The position numbers and the translations under genes are program-made. A stretch of DNA of 64,000 bases from Acinetobacter sp. NIPH 298 (lineage in GTDB: Bacteria; Pseudomonadota; Gammaproteobacteria; Pseudomonadales; Moraxellaceae): NCBI RefSeq assembly GCF_000369505.1, contig NZ_KB850055.1, positions 2,041,513 through 2,105,512 on the forward strand, written 5' to 3'. The notes beneath the pieces were generated by a model. The model ran no database searches and had not been told where the DNA came from. It was given only the letters and a program-made list of their open reading frames with translations. Shown here piece after piece: positions 46,122 through 55,981 of the stretch (positions are counted from its first letter, which is position 1; each line of letters begins with the position of its first letter).

Positions 46122-48803
46122 ATGAAAAATACCAATTTCGTTCAATCTAGTGCTCTGCCAAAAGCGAGCAAAAGCATACTAAAACTCAGTACCCTGAGCC
46201 TAAGTATGTTGTGTTTAACAATGACCCATGCGGCCGAAACAGAGTCACCCACAGATGAGAAAGCGACCAAAGTCGTAAAAGTTGCAGTCACGGGTTCATC
46301 GATCAAAGGTGTTGCAGCGCAGAGTGCTTCTCCAATCACGATCGTAAAAGTCGATGAAATTCTGAAGCAAGGGATCACCACCACTGAGGAGGCCTTATCT
46401 AAAATCACAGCCAACCAATCCAACTTTGTTTCAGCGTCTAATGTAGGCCGGAGCAAAACCGAAGGGTCCGCAGCAAACATGCGCGGCTTAGGCGCGAATA
46501 AAACTTTAGTGTTATTGAATGGACGACGTCTTGCAGCAAATGCCTATGATAGTGGCATCACAAATTTAAATATTATTCCCCTTGCGATGCTAGATCGGAT
46601 TGAGGTTTTAAAAGATGGCGCTTCAGCAGTTTATGGAACTGATGCGATCGGTGGTGTGATTAACTTCATTACTAAAAAGCAATTCAATGGCTTGAATTTT
46701 AGTACTGACTACCAAAAGCCAGAACAAAAAGGCGGTGAAAAACAAAGCTATTCAATTTTTGGTGGTTTTGGTGATCTCGATGAAAATGGATTCAACGCGT
46801 TCGGTGTAATCGATTATCGCCGTGGTGAAGATGTCATGGCAAAAGATCGTAAGGTCAGTCGTCGTGGCGGTGTTTTGCCAGAACTCGGTGTGGACAGAAC
46901 CAGTAGTGGCTCATTCCCAGCAAACTTATATGATCCTGAATCAGAAGTTTTTGGTAATCCCTATGCAAATATCGGTTGTGGCGATAACCCACTGGTAACA
47001 GCCAAAGGTGAAACCTGTCGTTATAACAGTCAAGCCGTCATTGGCATCGTTCCTAAAACAGAAGATATCTCTGTCATGGGACGAGTCACCGCAAAGTTAA
47101 ATGATAACTTTAATGCCATTGGCGAATATGTATATGCACGGAATGAAGTCACCACGTCTGTTGCACCAGATGTGTTTTTTGATTTACCTCTAGATCCTTC
47201 AAGCAAATATTATCCAGGCAAAGGCATAACCCCAGCAATGGATGGCGTGAATGGTCCATTAGAACTTTATCTTCGTTCTCAAGCAGGGAATCGTGTCAGT
47301 AATAGCGTCAATGATTCACATCGTATCTTTGCAGGTATTGAAGGTGATGCTTATGGCTGGGATATCAATACCGGCGTAACCTATGCACGTAGTAACGCAG
47401 CAGATAATATTGTAAATGGATATCTAAATTATGATAAAACAGCGGAAGCTTTACTCAATGGCACGCTGAACCCATTTGGACCACAAGCCGCTGAAGATGG
47501 AGATGTATGGAGTAGCTTAGGGGTAAAAGGTAAATATTTAGACGCAAAATTAGATTCAACAACGATCGATTTTACTGCAAGTCGCCCCATTTACACTTTG
47601 CCAGCAGGTGATGTAGGACTTGCGATTGGTGCAAGTTATCGTAAAGATGATTGGCAATCAAAAACCATTTCTGAGATTGCGAGTGTTGCACCAAGTACAG
47701 GTGTAGATCCGAATGAACCAATAAATGAAGGTTCTCGAAATATTAAAGCAGTTTTTACAGAACTACACGTCCCATTGCACAAAACGCTAGAGGCACAACT
47801 TGCTGCTCGTTATGACGACTACAGTGATTTTGGAAGTACCTTTAATCCTAAGTTTTCCCTTCGCTGGGAGCCAATTCAACAATTGATGTTCAGAACAAGC
47901 TATACCAAAGGCTTTAGAGCACCAACACTCGCAGAAATGCATTCACCCAATTCGCTAACCAATACGCAAGCAACTTACAACGATCCTGTTCTATGCCCGA
48001 ATGGTGTTCCCGGCGCTGGTGCTCTCCCTGCCCGCGATTGTGGTATGCAGTTTGATCGTCAAGATGGTGGTAACAAAGACTTAGAGCCAGAAAAATCAGA
48101 TTCGATTACAGCAGGTCTGGTCTTTCAGCCAACCAAAAACCTAGTCTTCACATTAGACTATTTTGATATCAAGGTTAAAAATCAGATTACAGCGATTTCC
48201 GAGACGGCTATTTTCGGCGACCCAGAAAAATATGCAGATAAATTTGTCCGCAATGCAGATGGCTCACTCCACCACATCATTACAACCAAGCAAAACTTAG
48301 GTGGTATCAAAACTTCAGGATTTGATGTCGGTATGGCGTGGCGCTCCCCTATGACCAGCACAGGTCAGCTCGGTTTTAATATTGATGGTACCTATATAAC
48401 CGATTACCAATATCAAGAAGATAAAGGAATGCCATGGGTAGGTGTTGCAGGTAGTTATGCTGGTCTCGATTATCAAGCCATTGTTTTACGTTGGAAGCAC
48501 ACCGCGAATCTAGATTGGCGCTATGAAAATTGGGCACTGAACTTACAACAAAGTTTCTCTAAAGGTTACAAAGATCAAAATGCCATTGGTCAAAACCATA
48601 AAGTCAGTGACTACACCACCTATAACTTATCAGGAACGTATAAAGGCTTTAAAAATTTAGAGCTTACGCTAGGTGTCAAAAATATGTTTGATGAAGCTCC
48701 CCCTGCATCAAATGTATTGGATAACTTCCAAATGGGTTATGACCCTCGATACGCAGATGTACTGGGTCGAACTTACTTCGTTCGTAGCACTTTCAAATTT
48801 TAA
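46122..48803 (+). CDS. TonB-dependent receptor of the large (OAR/IroN-like) type
   Basis: Outer-membrane receptor of 893 aa. The signal peptide ends near THAAETES after ILKLSTLSLSMLCLTM. Plug motifs are ITIVKVDEILKQG, NMRGLGANKTLVLLNGRRL, and DRIEVLKDGASAVYGTDAIGGVINFI; this VLLNGRR plus GASAVYG pattern marks the group of large receptors often linked to peptide or carbohydrate uptake rather than classical siderophores. The barrel has FRTSYTKGFRAPTLAEM and ends RTYFVRSTFKF. ATG 46122 has AGGGG upstream. The private TonB-ExbB-ExbD genes follow, and the divergent ABC operon suggests a peptide substrate. Confidence 0.92.
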   Translation: MKNTNFVQSSALPKASKSILKLSTLSLSMLCLTMTHAAETESPTDEKATKVVKVAVTGSSIKGVAAQSASPITIVKVDEILKQGITTTEEALSKITANQSNFVSASNVGRSKTEGSAANMRGLGANKTLVLLNGRRLAANAYDSGITNLNIIPLAMLDRIEVLKDGASAVYGTDAIGGVINFITKKQFNGLNFSTDYQKPEQKGGEKQSYSIFGGFGDLDENGFNAFGVIDYRRGEDVMAKDRKVSRRGGVLPELGVDRTSSGSFPANLYDPESEVFGNPYANIGCGDNPLVTAKGETCRYNSQAVIGIVPKTEDISVMGRVTAKLNDNFNAIGEYVYARNEVTTSVAPDVFFDLPLDPSSKYYPGKGITPAMDGVNGPLELYLRSQAGNRVSNSVNDSHRIFAGIEGDAYGWDINTGVTYARSNAADNIVNGYLNYDKTAEALLNGTLNPFGPQAAEDGDVWSSLGVKGKYLDAKLDSTTIDFTASRPIYTLPAGDVGLAIGASYRKDDWQSKTISEIASVAPSTGVDPNEPINEGSRNIKAVFTELHVPLHKTLEAQLAARYDDYSDFGSTFNPKFSLRWEPIQQLMFRTSYTKGFRAPTLAEMHSPNSLTNTQATYNDPVLCPNGVPGAGALPARDCGMQFDRQDGGNKDLEPEKSDSITAGLVFQPTKNLVFTLDYFDIKVKNQITAISETAIFGDPEKYADKFVRNADGSLHHIITTKQNLGGIKTSGFDVGMAWRSPMTSTGQLGFNIDGTYITDYQYQEDKGMPWVGVAGSYAGLDYQAIVLRWKHTANLDWRYENWALNLQQSFSKGYKDQNAIGQNHKVSDYTTYNLSGTYKGFKNLELTLGVKNMFDEAPPASNVLDNFQMGYDPRYADVLGRTYFVRSTFKF

Positions 48804-48810
48804 TATGCGC

Positions 48811-48845
48811 ATCACTACAGCATGATTTTCAGATGCTGTAGTGAT
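48811..48845 (+). other. 13-bp hairpin between receptor gene and tonB
   Basis: Perfect stem ATCACTACAGCAT (48811-48823) with ATGCTGTAGTGAT (48833-48845) and a 9-base loop, 7 bases after the receptor stop. No T-run follows, so it is not a normal terminator. It may protect the receptor mRNA or partly reduce read-through, making the receptor more abundant than TonB and ExbB/D. Confidence 0.6.
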
Positions 48846-48952
48846 CTACCGTGATCCGCCGATCCAAAACAACATTTATTTGCATCACATAAATCAGAGA
48901 TTTCATTTTCAAATTTATGTATGGGTCAACGATTACAATTTCAGGAGCAATT

Positions 48953-49654
48953 ATGGGCATACCCTTTGCTGAGAATGAAAATCAATCTGCCAAACGTTTC
49001 ATCGGTCTTGGTGTGGTTTTATTTCTACATCTCGTGATCGCCTATATTTTAGTCACAAGTTTAACGACTGCAACGATCAAACCTGTCGAGAAACCTGTCG
49101 AACTACTAATTATTCAAGATATTGAACCTCCACCTCCTCCACCAAAACCAGAGGAAAAACCACCTGAACCACCAAAAATGGTAGAGAAAGTGGCAAAAAT
49201 GCCTGATCCGCCTAAACAAGTGGAAAAAGTAACACCCGTTGCCAAACCAACGCCTACGCCACCTGTACAAAATGCAGTTGCGACTCCTACAGCGACGCCT
49301 GTTGTAGCAGCACCCAGTCCGAGTCCTGTTGCAGCACCAATCGCCGCACCTGCTCCTGCACCCAAACCCGCTGGGATTTCACGTGGGGTATCCGAAGGTA
49401 GCGTAGGTTGTAAAAAACCTGACTATCCACGTGAACAAGAAATGGCTGGCGAAGAAGGTACGGTACGGATGCGTTTACTTGTCGATGGTTCTGGAAAAGT
49501 CATCGATGCCAAAGTGAATAAATCGAGTGGTGTTAAAGCGCTAGATCGAGCTGCCACTAGAGCATACAGCTTATGTTCATTTACACCTGCAATGAAAGAT
49601 GGTGTTCCTCAACAAGACTGGTATGAAATCGAATACACATTCATGATTACTTAA
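48953..49654 (+). CDS. tonB: TonB-family energy transducer
   Basis: Links the inner-membrane proton motor to the outer receptor. The 233-aa product has one N-terminal membrane anchor (RFIGLGVVLFLHLVIAYILV), a Pro/Lys/Glu-rich periplasmic span (about 50-155: PPPPPPKPEEKPPEPP, then Ala/Pro/Thr repeats) and a C-terminal TonB domain (PDYPREQEMAGEEGTVRMRL, KSSGVKALDRAATRA). ATG 48953 has an ideal AGGAG upstream. It lies between the receptor and exbB, so this is probably a dedicated TonB rather than the housekeeping one. Confidence 0.94.
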   Translation: MGIPFAENENQSAKRFIGLGVVLFLHLVIAYILVTSLTTATIKPVEKPVELLIIQDIEPPPPPPKPEEKPPEPPKMVEKVAKMPDPPKQVEKVTPVAKPTPTPPVQNAVATPTATPVVAAPSPSPVAAPIAAPAPAPKPAGISRGVSEGSVGCKKPDYPREQEMAGEEGTVRMRLLVDGSGKVIDAKVNKSSGVKALDRAATRAYSLCSFTPAMKDGVPQQDWYEIEYTFMIT

Positions 49655-49695
49655 AATCAATGAGTGAATTAAACAAATTTTTTGGAGAATTTAAA

Positions 49696-50571
49696 ATGAA
49701 TAAAACAGCAAAGCATCTCGCTCGATTCGCAGCTATTGGTTTAATTTCAACCAGCACTTTACTCCCAATCAGCACAGTGTGGGCAGAAGAAACCACCCAA
49801 ACAACGCCTGTAACCACAGTCGTGGCGGATGAAACCACGCAAACAACAGCAACACCTCCTGCACTTCCAGCTACTGAACAAGAAGCTTATAACCCTTATG
49901 GTTTAGAAGCGCTTTGGCGTGAAGGCGATGTTATTGCCAAAACAACACTGTTTATTTTGGTATTGATGTCGATTGGTACGTGGTACATCATTTTTTCTAA
50001 AGTATTCCAACAAAGCAAAATTAAACGTCACGGTATCGAAGCTGAACGTAATTTTTGGGAAGCAGATACGCTCAGTAGTGCCAAAGAAAGTTTAAATCCA
50101 AGCAGTAGTTATCGATATATCGCTGAAAAAGGAATCCACTCAACCAAACACCACGATGGCTCTTTATTAGAAAGAATTGATTTCAACACTTGGGTGACGA
50201 TTTCGATCCAACGTGCAATTGAAAAAGTACAAAGCCATTTAGGTAATGGGTTGGCATTTCTGGCAACGGTTGGCTCTACAGCGCCTTTTGTTGGTTTATT
50301 TGGAACAGTTTGGGGAATCTATCACGCCCTGACAGCAATTGGTATTTCAGGACAAGCCTCTATTGATAAAGTCGCAGGTCCTGTTGGTGAAGCCTTGATC
50401 ATGACCGCAATTGGTCTTGCTGTTGCAGTTCCTGCTGTACTCGGTTACAACTGGCTGACTCGTCGTAATAAAGCAGTGATGGACAATGTGCGTTCGTTTG
50501 GTTCGGACTTACATGCTGTTTTATTGAGCGGTGAACTCAATGGTAATCACCCAAACCGTGATTCTAAATAA
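49696..50571 (+). CDS. exbB: biopolymer transport protein ExbB with signal peptide
   Basis: Channel subunit of the TonB motor (MotA/TolQ/ExbB family). The 291-aa form has an N-terminal signal peptide (MNKTAKHLARFAAIGLISTSTLLPIS..WA) and a Thr-rich spacer, then three membrane helices: one at VIAKTTLFILVLMSIGTWYIIFS, and two in FLATVGSTAPFVGLFGTVWGIYHAL and EALIMTAIGLAVAVPAVLGYNWL. This matches the ExbB versions with an extended N terminus known in Pseudomonas and Xanthomonas. ATG 49696 has GGAG upstream; an earlier ATG at 49660 would spoil the signal peptide. exbD follows 11 bases after. Confidence 0.94.
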   Translation: MNKTAKHLARFAAIGLISTSTLLPISTVWAEETTQTTPVTTVVADETTQTTATPPALPATEQEAYNPYGLEALWREGDVIAKTTLFILVLMSIGTWYIIFSKVFQQSKIKRHGIEAERNFWEADTLSSAKESLNPSSSYRYIAEKGIHSTKHHDGSLLERIDFNTWVTISIQRAIEKVQSHLGNGLAFLATVGSTAPFVGLFGTVWGIYHALTAIGISGQASIDKVAGPVGEALIMTAIGLAVAVPAVLGYNWLTRRNKAVMDNVRSFGSDLHAVLLSGELNGNHPNRDSK

Positions 50572-50582
50572 GGAATACGATA

Positions 50583-51008
50583 ATGGGCATGATGATGAAT
50601 TCTGGCCAAGATGACGATGATGTCATTGGTACGATTAACACAACACCGTTGGTTGATATCATGCTGGTTCTGCTGATTATCTTTTTAATCACTGTTCCAG
50701 TTGTCACACACACAGTGCCTGTGAAACTTCCTGAAGAAAAAAATACGCCTTATGCCACCACACCTCAAAATATCCAACTTTCAGTCAATAAGACTGGCGA
50801 TATTTTTTGGAATGAACAAAACGTTGCAGATAAAGAAACATTACTTGCACGTTTACAAGTTGAGGCGCAAAAGCGCCCTCAACCCGAGGTTCATATCCGT
50901 GGCGATCAACTCACGCATTATGAAGCGATTGATCAGGTGATTAGTACCACCCAACAAGCGGGTATTGGCAAAATTGCATTTGTCACTACTCCGCCTAGTT
51001 CACCTTAA
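50583..51008 (+). CDS. exbD: biopolymer transport protein ExbD, first copy
   Basis: A 141-aa ExbD with the short cytosolic N terminus, one membrane helix (VDIMLVLLIIFLITVPVV) bearing the conserved proton-path Asp (TTPLVDIM), and the periplasmic domain (IQLSVNKTGDIFWNEQNVADKETL, PEVHIRGDQLTHYEAIDQVI). It is followed 21 bases later by a second exbD. The two proteins share layout but differ in sequence, so they may form a mixed dimer in the ExbB pore. Confidence 0.94.
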   Translation: MGMMMNSGQDDDDVIGTINTTPLVDIMLVLLIIFLITVPVVTHTVPVKLPEEKNTPYATTPQNIQLSVNKTGDIFWNEQNVADKETLLARLQVEAQKRPQPEVHIRGDQLTHYEAIDQVISTTQQAGIGKIAFVTTPPSSP

Positions 51009-51029
51009 TCAGACGATAAGGAGTTAGCC

Positions 51030-51449
51030 ATGGGTATGAATGTTGGTCCAAAAAGTAGTGAAGATGATGTCATGCTTGACGTCAATATGACGCCATTGAT
51101 TGATGTCATGCTGGTGTTATTGATCATGTTCATCATCACGATTCCGATCCCAAACAACGCCATTAATATTAATTTACCAAATGGTACGCCTCCACCGCCC
51201 ACAGATCAAAAACCACCTGAAACCATCAATCTTAGAGTTGATGCACAAGGTCAGATTTTTTGGAATGATCAAACGGTTGCTGATCGGCAGGCATTAAAGG
51301 CTTTGTTTGACTCTGTTACTCAAAAAGCAGATCAGGATCAAATTAAATTTAAACCTGATCCTCAAGCAGAATATAAAAACATTGCGATGGTGATGGCATT
51401 AGCTCAACAGAGTAATGTCACTAAAATTGGGATCGTGAGTAATAACTAG
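51030..51449 (+). CDS. exbD: biopolymer transport protein ExbD, second copy
   Basis: A 139-aa paralogue of the preceding ExbD, with the same MTPLIDVMLVLLIMFIITIPIP membrane segment and conserved Asp, a Pro-rich junction (NGTPPPPTDQKPPE) and the periplasmic domain (INLRVDAQGQIFWNDQTVADRQAL). The tonB-exbB-exbD1-exbD2 order is like that described in Xanthomonas, where the second ExbD is needed for some functions only. It is the last gene of the rightward operon; a terminator follows. Confidence 0.94.
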   Translation: MGMNVGPKSSEDDVMLDVNMTPLIDVMLVLLIMFIITIPIPNNAININLPNGTPPPPTDQKPPETINLRVDAQGQIFWNDQTVADRQALKALFDSVTQKADQDQIKFKPDPQAEYKNIAMVMALAQQSNVTKIGIVSNN

Positions 51450-51495
51450 AAAAAAACACTATAAATTAGGCTTCACAATTCTAAGTTCCTCCTCC

Positions 51496-51524
51496 GCTAA
51501 CAAGTGCGCTTGTTAGCTTTTTTT
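51496..51524 (+). terminator. terminator after the tonB-exbB-exbD operon
   Basis: Nine-bp stem GCTAACAAG/CTTGTTAGC (51496-51504 and 51509-51517) with a TGCG loop, followed by seven T. Confidence 0.9.
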
Positions 51525-51534
51525 ATTTTATGTT

Positions 51535-52176
51535 TTAGTCGAATTTCTCCAACTCAATCCATTCTGCATCTGGAAAATGCTTTGCCAAATAAGCCTTTAA
51601 ATAATCCGCCGTATCTTTAGAAATCAATGGGTCTTTCGATTCATCTTTTAAGTTATACACCAAAGCATGCAAACTCAAACCACGCTGTTTTAATGCTTCC
51701 AAGCTTAATAAAGTATGATTAATACTGCCTAAACGCCCAGAAGTCACCAAAATCACAGGAAATTGATGCTGCACAATATAATCAATGGTCAATAACTCTG
51801 TGGTTAAAGGCACCATTAAACCACCAGCACCCTCCAATAACACCACATCAAAACGTTGTGCCAGTTCTTTAGTTGCAGCTTCGATCTTGGCAAAATCTAA
51901 CTCCCGCCCATCCAAACGCGTGGCCAAATGCGGTGAAGCTGGATAAGTAAAAATCTCAGGCATGGTCAATTTTTCATGATCTTCTTGAAACCACCCAGTC
52001 CCCATGATTTCACGGTGTTTTTCGATGTCCTCGGACACATCCACATTACCCGTTTGCACTAGCTTTTGAGTAATGACTCGCTGTCCTTGTTCTGTCCAGA
52101 GCTTGGCGAGATACCCCGTGGCATAAGTTTTACCAATCTCAGTATCAATACCGCTGATGAAATAAACGCCTTTCAT
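51535..52176 (-). CDS. bioD: dethiobiotin synthetase
   Basis: Closes the ureido ring of dethiobiotin from 7,8-diaminopelargonate, CO2 and ATP. The 213-aa product has the P-loop [17 protein letters not shown] near residues 9-25, KLVQTGNVD and the [11 protein letters not shown] motif. AGGA lies upstream of ATG 52176. It is the last gene of the leftward bio operon, separated from bioC by an unknown membrane-protein gene. It is convergent with the exbD operon. Confidence 0.95.
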   Translation of the reverse strand: MKGVYFISGIDTEIGKTYATGYLAKLWTEQGQRVITQKLVQTGNVDVSEDIEKHREIMGTGWFQEDHEKLTMPEIFTYPASPHLATRLDGRELDFAKIEAATKELAQRFDVVLLEGAGGLMVPLTTELLTIDYIVQHQFPVILVTSGRLGSINHTLLSLEALKQRGLSLHALVYNLKDESKDPLISKDTADYLKAYLAKHFPDAEWIELEKFD

Positions 52177-52190
52177 TTTATATCCTGATT

Positions 52191-52688
52191 TTAATTTAGA
52201 TGTGGTTCAATTTTTGAAATATAGGGATTACTACTCCAACGCTGATCAAGCATATATTCAATACAAAGTGATTGAGGCAATGTTGGTAATACTTTAGCAA
52301 CAACATCATAATCTGAAAATTTCAGTTTACGACTGTCATTTACAAGCTCAAAAGTCCCCCCACTTCTCCCATTATGTGGCTTGATATTTTCGACTACACC
52401 ACACACTGTTTGTTCTGATGCTTGTTGATTCATATAATCAGAAATAAAAAATGTCCCAAAAACTGGAACAAACAAAATAATTAATACTATTACACCCATA
52501 ATAAAATTATGAATATCCCCTTGATACCAAATGCGAAAATATCCAAGACAAATCAGAAAAGTACCTAAAAAAGAGCAATAAACAGCTGCAGTAAAATTAG
52601 ACAACATTAAAAAAACCAAACTCACAATCAATGCAAGATAGCCATATATAAAATTTTCCTTTGGCGCTATTTTTATTTCAGACATCAT
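52191..52688 (-). CDS. hypothetical membrane protein inside the bio operon
   Basis: A 165-aa protein with three or four hydrophobic helices in its N-terminal 80 residues ([57 protein letters not shown]). A soluble C-terminal part of about 85 residues ([22 protein letters not shown]) looks like a small beta-rich domain. I do not recognise the family. Its start overlaps the bioC stop by one base (TAATG), so it is translated from the operon. It is AT-richer by eye than its neighbours. Its role in biotin metabolism is unproven. Confidence 0.75.
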   Translation of the reverse strand: MMSEIKIAPKENFIYGYLALIVSLVFLMLSNFTAAVYCSFLGTFLICLGYFRIWYQGDIHNFIMGVIVLIILFVPVFGTFFISDYMNQQASEQTVCGVVENIKPHNGRSGGTFELVNDSRKLKFSDYDVVAKVLPTLPQSLCIEYMLDQRWSSNPYISKIEPHLN

Positions 52689-53476
52689 TAACCTATTTTT
52701 TGTGCAATCACATACATAGGATGGTAAGTCAATCGATAACCATGCTCATCATGAAATTGTTGATAATCTAAATAAAACTGTTGTAAGGATTGCTTGGTCC
52801 AGCGATGCGATTTCGCTGTCGCAGTCACGCCTGTCGCTTTTAGATGCTGTAAAACTGCTCTAGGCTGATCAAAATACAGATGCTTTTGCTCTTGCTGTAT
52901 CAATAAAATCTCAAAACCATTTTCTTCTAATTGTTGTTGCAAGGTCTCTAAAGAATAATAATTCAAACCTTGTCCAGTCAGTTGCTTGATCTCAATTAAA
53001 TTCTCTGCCCCAAATGTAGAAAAACCGAAATATGCATTTGGTTTTAATGCGGTATGAATCCGTTTCAACAATGCAGGAAGATCAATCATCCATTGCAAAG
53101 CTGAACTGGAAATAATGGCATCTAATGATGCAGGTAATACAAGTTGTTCAATGTCACCAATCAACCAATTAACTTCAGGTCTCCCATTTGTAAAGGGGAG
53201 ATTTAGAGGGGATTCCACATTAGCAAAATGCTGCTGCACATCTTCATATAAATCATTTAAAAACAGTTGTTCAACCTGAAAATAGGATTGGAATAAATCG
53301 GTTAAATTACCAGAACCACAACCAATCTCAAGTACTGAGGCTAAAGATTTGGGACAATGCTTTTTGAGATATTCAAATAGCTGTTCACTAATCTGCTTCT
53401 GTACCACAGCATGTTCAACATAACTTTGCCCAGCTTTGGCAAAGCGCTGCGCGACCAGTGTTTTATTTAAACTCAC
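52688..53476 (-). CDS. bioC: malonyl-ACP O-methyltransferase
   Basis: Methylates malonyl-ACP to disguise it as a primer for pimelate synthesis; the methyl group is later removed by BioH. The 262-aa class I methyltransferase has [15 protein letters not shown] (SAM motif I), [11 protein letters not shown] and the downstream [10 protein letters not shown], typical of BioC. GTG 53476 is chosen: GGAG lies 5 bases upstream and the start overlaps the bioF stop as GTGA. A GTG two codons earlier would leave no room for the binding site. Confidence 0.93.
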   Translation of the reverse strand: MSLNKTLVAQRFAKAGQSYVEHAVVQKQISEQLFEYLKKHCPKSLASVLEIGCGSGNLTDLFQSYFQVEQLFLNDLYEDVQQHFANVESPLNLPFTNGRPEVNWLIGDIEQLVLPASLDAIISSSALQWMIDLPALLKRIHTALKPNAYFGFSTFGAENLIEIKQLTGQGLNYYSLETLQQQLEENGFEILLIQQEQKHLYFDQPRAVLQHLKATGVTATAKSHRWTKQSLQQFYLDYQQFHDEHGYRLTYHPMYVIAQKIG

Positions 53477-54627
53477 AAACACTCCACCAATTGTTCCAAT
53501 TCAGTTTTTTGCACCAGAGAAGTCAATGAAATGCGTAAGCGCGAACTATTTTGCGGGACAGTCGGCGGACGTACGGGCATGGCATAAAAGCCTTGTTGCT
53601 GTACATATTTCGCTTTTTCAATCGCTGCCTGACTTTCGCCGACAATAATCGGAATGATATGACTACTTGATGGACTTGAAAAACCTTTCTCAATCACCGC
53701 CTGCTGTAAATATTGACTGATTTCAGCCAAGTGTTGACGTTGTTGCTGCATGCTCAAAACTTTCTTAAAGATAAAATCTGACCACGCCATCGAAATCGGG
53801 GGTAATGCAGTACTAAAAATCAGCGGGCGCATTTTATTGATGAGATAATCACGGATAATTGGATCACAGATAATATAACCTCCCACAGAGGCGATCGCCT
53901 TACCGAAGGTTCCGACTAGAAAATCAACCTGATCCAGTACCCCATATTGCTCAGCACAACCCAAACCTCGCTCACCCCTCACTCCAATCGCATGTGCTTC
54001 ATCCACGTATAATAGGGTTTTGGAGAAACGCTGTTTTAACTGAGCCAATGCAGCTAAATCGGTTTCATCACCATCCATACTAAAAATACTTTCAGTCACC
54101 ACAATAATACGTTCAACTTGCTCATCTTGTTGATACTTTTGCAATAACTGTTCCAGATGTTGCAAATCATTATGACGATAACGCACATACTGAGCGTTGG
54201 ATAGTCTAATACCATCAATCATACTGGCATGCACCAGTTTATCCGCCAAAATCACAGTTTTGCTATCACATAAGGCAGGTAAAATGCCGATATTCATGTG
54301 GTAGCCACTATTAAATAACAATGCAGCTCGACCAAATGCTTTGCTTAGGCTATTTTCAAATTGCTCATATTCTGCAAAATTACCTGTAAGTAAACGCGAA
54401 GAAGATGAACTAAACAATGCCCGTTCTATTTTCAAAGTATCGAGAAATTCCTCTCTCAAACTTAAATCTGCTGCCAAACCCAAATAGTCATTGGAGGCTA
54501 GATTCAGCATGGTTCGATCTTGGATCGTAATCCATCTGCCTTGCTGTTGATTCGAGGTAAATTGACGAAAATTGCCTTGCTGTTTGAGCTGGTCAAGCTG
54601 CTCGGCATAATGATCAAGCAAGGACAT
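53473..54627 (-). CDS. bioF: 8-amino-7-oxononanoate synthase
   Basis: PLP enzyme that condenses pimeloyl-ACP with alanine. The 384-aa product has [13 protein letters not shown], the PLP-stacking region [44 protein letters not shown] and the Schiff-base Lys in [18 protein letters not shown] 54627 has AAGGAG 9 bases upstream and overlaps bioA by 14 bases; it yields [14 protein letters not shown]. Confidence 0.96.
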   Translation of the reverse strand: MSLLDHYAEQLDQLKQQGNFRQFTSNQQQGRWITIQDRTMLNLASNDYLGLAADLSLREEFLDTLKIERALFSSSSSRLLTGNFAEYEQFENSLSKAFGRAALLFNSGYHMNIGILPALCDSKTVILADKLVHASMIDGIRLSNAQYVRYRHNDLQHLEQLLQKYQQDEQVERIIVVTESIFSMDGDETDLAALAQLKQRFSKTLLYVDEAHAIGVRGERGLGCAEQYGVLDQVDFLVGTFGKAIASVGGYIICDPIIRDYLINKMRPLIFSTALPPISMAWSDFIFKKVLSMQQQRQHLAEISQYLQQAVIEKGFSSPSSSHIIPIIVGESQAAIEKAKYVQQQGFYAMPVRPPTVPQNSSRLRISLTSLVQKTELEQLVECL

Positions 54628-55909
54628 TCGTATCCACTCCTTGCATACTTTTAACGACTTCACTCAACTGTACTAACAAGTAATTTAGTTCATCATCTGT
54701 AATCACATATGGTGGCATCACATAGACCAATTTTCCGAAAGGTCGCACCCAAATGCCACGCTCAACAAACTGTTGTTGTAAGCTTTTCATGTCGACATTA
54801 GAGGTTAATTCAACCACACCAATCGCACCCAGAATACGTACATCAGCAACGTGGTCAAGCTGTGCTAAATCCGTTAATTGTTCAGCAAGAATCTCTTCTA
54901 TACGTTGAATATTGCTCTGCCAATCTTGAGAAACTAATAGTTGTGTACTTTTAAGTGCAACTGCACAAGCAAGTGGATTCGCCATAAAAGTTGGACCATG
55001 CATAAACACGCCAGCCTCACCACGACTAATGGTTTCAGCCACCTCTTTGGTGGTTAGGGTCGCAGATAAAGTCATGTAGCCACCAGTTAAACCTTTGCCA
55101 ATACACATGATATCGGGTTCAACTTGCGCATGTTCCCAAGCAAACATTTTGCCCGTACGACCAAAACCTGTAGCGATTTCATCGAAGATCAACAATAAAT
55201 TGTACTTCTCACACAACGTCTTGGCTTGGCGCAAATATTCAGGATGGTAAAACCGCATTCCCCCTGCACCCTGTACAATCGGTTCAATAATCAGTGCAGC
55301 TATACTGTGATGATGTTGTTCAATTTGCTGTTTGAGTTCTTGAATATCTTGTGGATTCCACTCACCATCGAATCGGCTTTGCGGTGCAGGCACAAAAATT
55401 CGGTTCGGTAAACTACTACCAAAAATCTGATGCATCCCCGTGACAGGATCACAGACTGACATCGCATTCCAAGTGTCACCATGATAGCCAGAACGCGTGG
55501 TAATAAAATTGGTTTTCTCAGGTTGATTCAACGCAGTCCAGTACTGAACCGCCATTTTTAAAGCCACTTCAACGGACACCGAACCTGAATCCGCATAGAA
55601 AATTTTATCTAAGCTCGGCGGGGTAATTTTTAAAAGTAATTTGCCTAACTCAATCGCTGGTTCATGGGTAAAACCGCCAAACATAATATGCGCCATGTTC
55701 TGCAATTGCTCAGTAACGGCTTGGTTCAGTTCAGGGTGGTTATAACCATGAATCGCACACCACCATGAAGACATACCGTCAATCAAAGTGCGACCATCAT
55801 CCAACTCAATAGTCGCCCCATAAGCACGTTTGACTTTGAACGTTGGTAGTGGATTTAACATCGAAGTATAAGGATGCCATATATGTTCTAAATCAAATAA
55901 ATCGGTCAT
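54614..55909 (-). CDS. bioA: adenosylmethionine-8-amino-7-oxononanoate aminotransferase
   Basis: Transaminates KAPA to DAPA, using SAM as amino donor. The 431-aa class III aminotransferase starts [14 protein letters not shown], characteristic of BioA, with [17 protein letters not shown], the [16 protein letters not shown] stretch, [17 protein letters not shown] (PLP ring Asp) and [11 protein letters not shown] with the Schiff-base Lys. It leads the bioA-F-C-(orf)-D operon with GAGGAATAGGGG just before ATG 55909. No clear BirA-type operator is recognised upstream. Confidence 0.96.
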   Translation of the reverse strand: MTDLFDLEHIWHPYTSMLNPLPTFKVKRAYGATIELDDGRTLIDGMSSWWCAIHGYNHPELNQAVTEQLQNMAHIMFGGFTHEPAIELGKLLLKITPPSLDKIFYADSGSVSVEVALKMAVQYWTALNQPEKTNFITTRSGYHGDTWNAMSVCDPVTGMHQIFGSSLPNRIFVPAPQSRFDGEWNPQDIQELKQQIEQHHHSIAALIIEPIVQGAGGMRFYHPEYLRQAKTLCEKYNLLLIFDEIATGFGRTGKMFAWEHAQVEPDIMCIGKGLTGGYMTLSATLTTKEVAETISRGEAGVFMHGPTFMANPLACAVALKSTQLLVSQDWQSNIQRIEEILAEQLTDLAQLDHVADVRILGAIGVVELTSNVDMKSLQQQFVERGIWVRPFGKLVYVMPPYVITDDELNYLLVQLSEVVKSMQGVDTNVLA

Positions 55910-55981
55910 CCCCTATTCCTCATTCGTTAAATTAAATCTTAGTTATATCGGGGTCTTGCCGAGTGCTCATTCATTTCCAGT

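Noticed and set aside
49114..49365. Leftward Gly/Ala-rich open frame
   Set aside because: It mirrors the Pro/Ala-rich span of TonB on the opposite strand; low-complexity codons keep both frames open.
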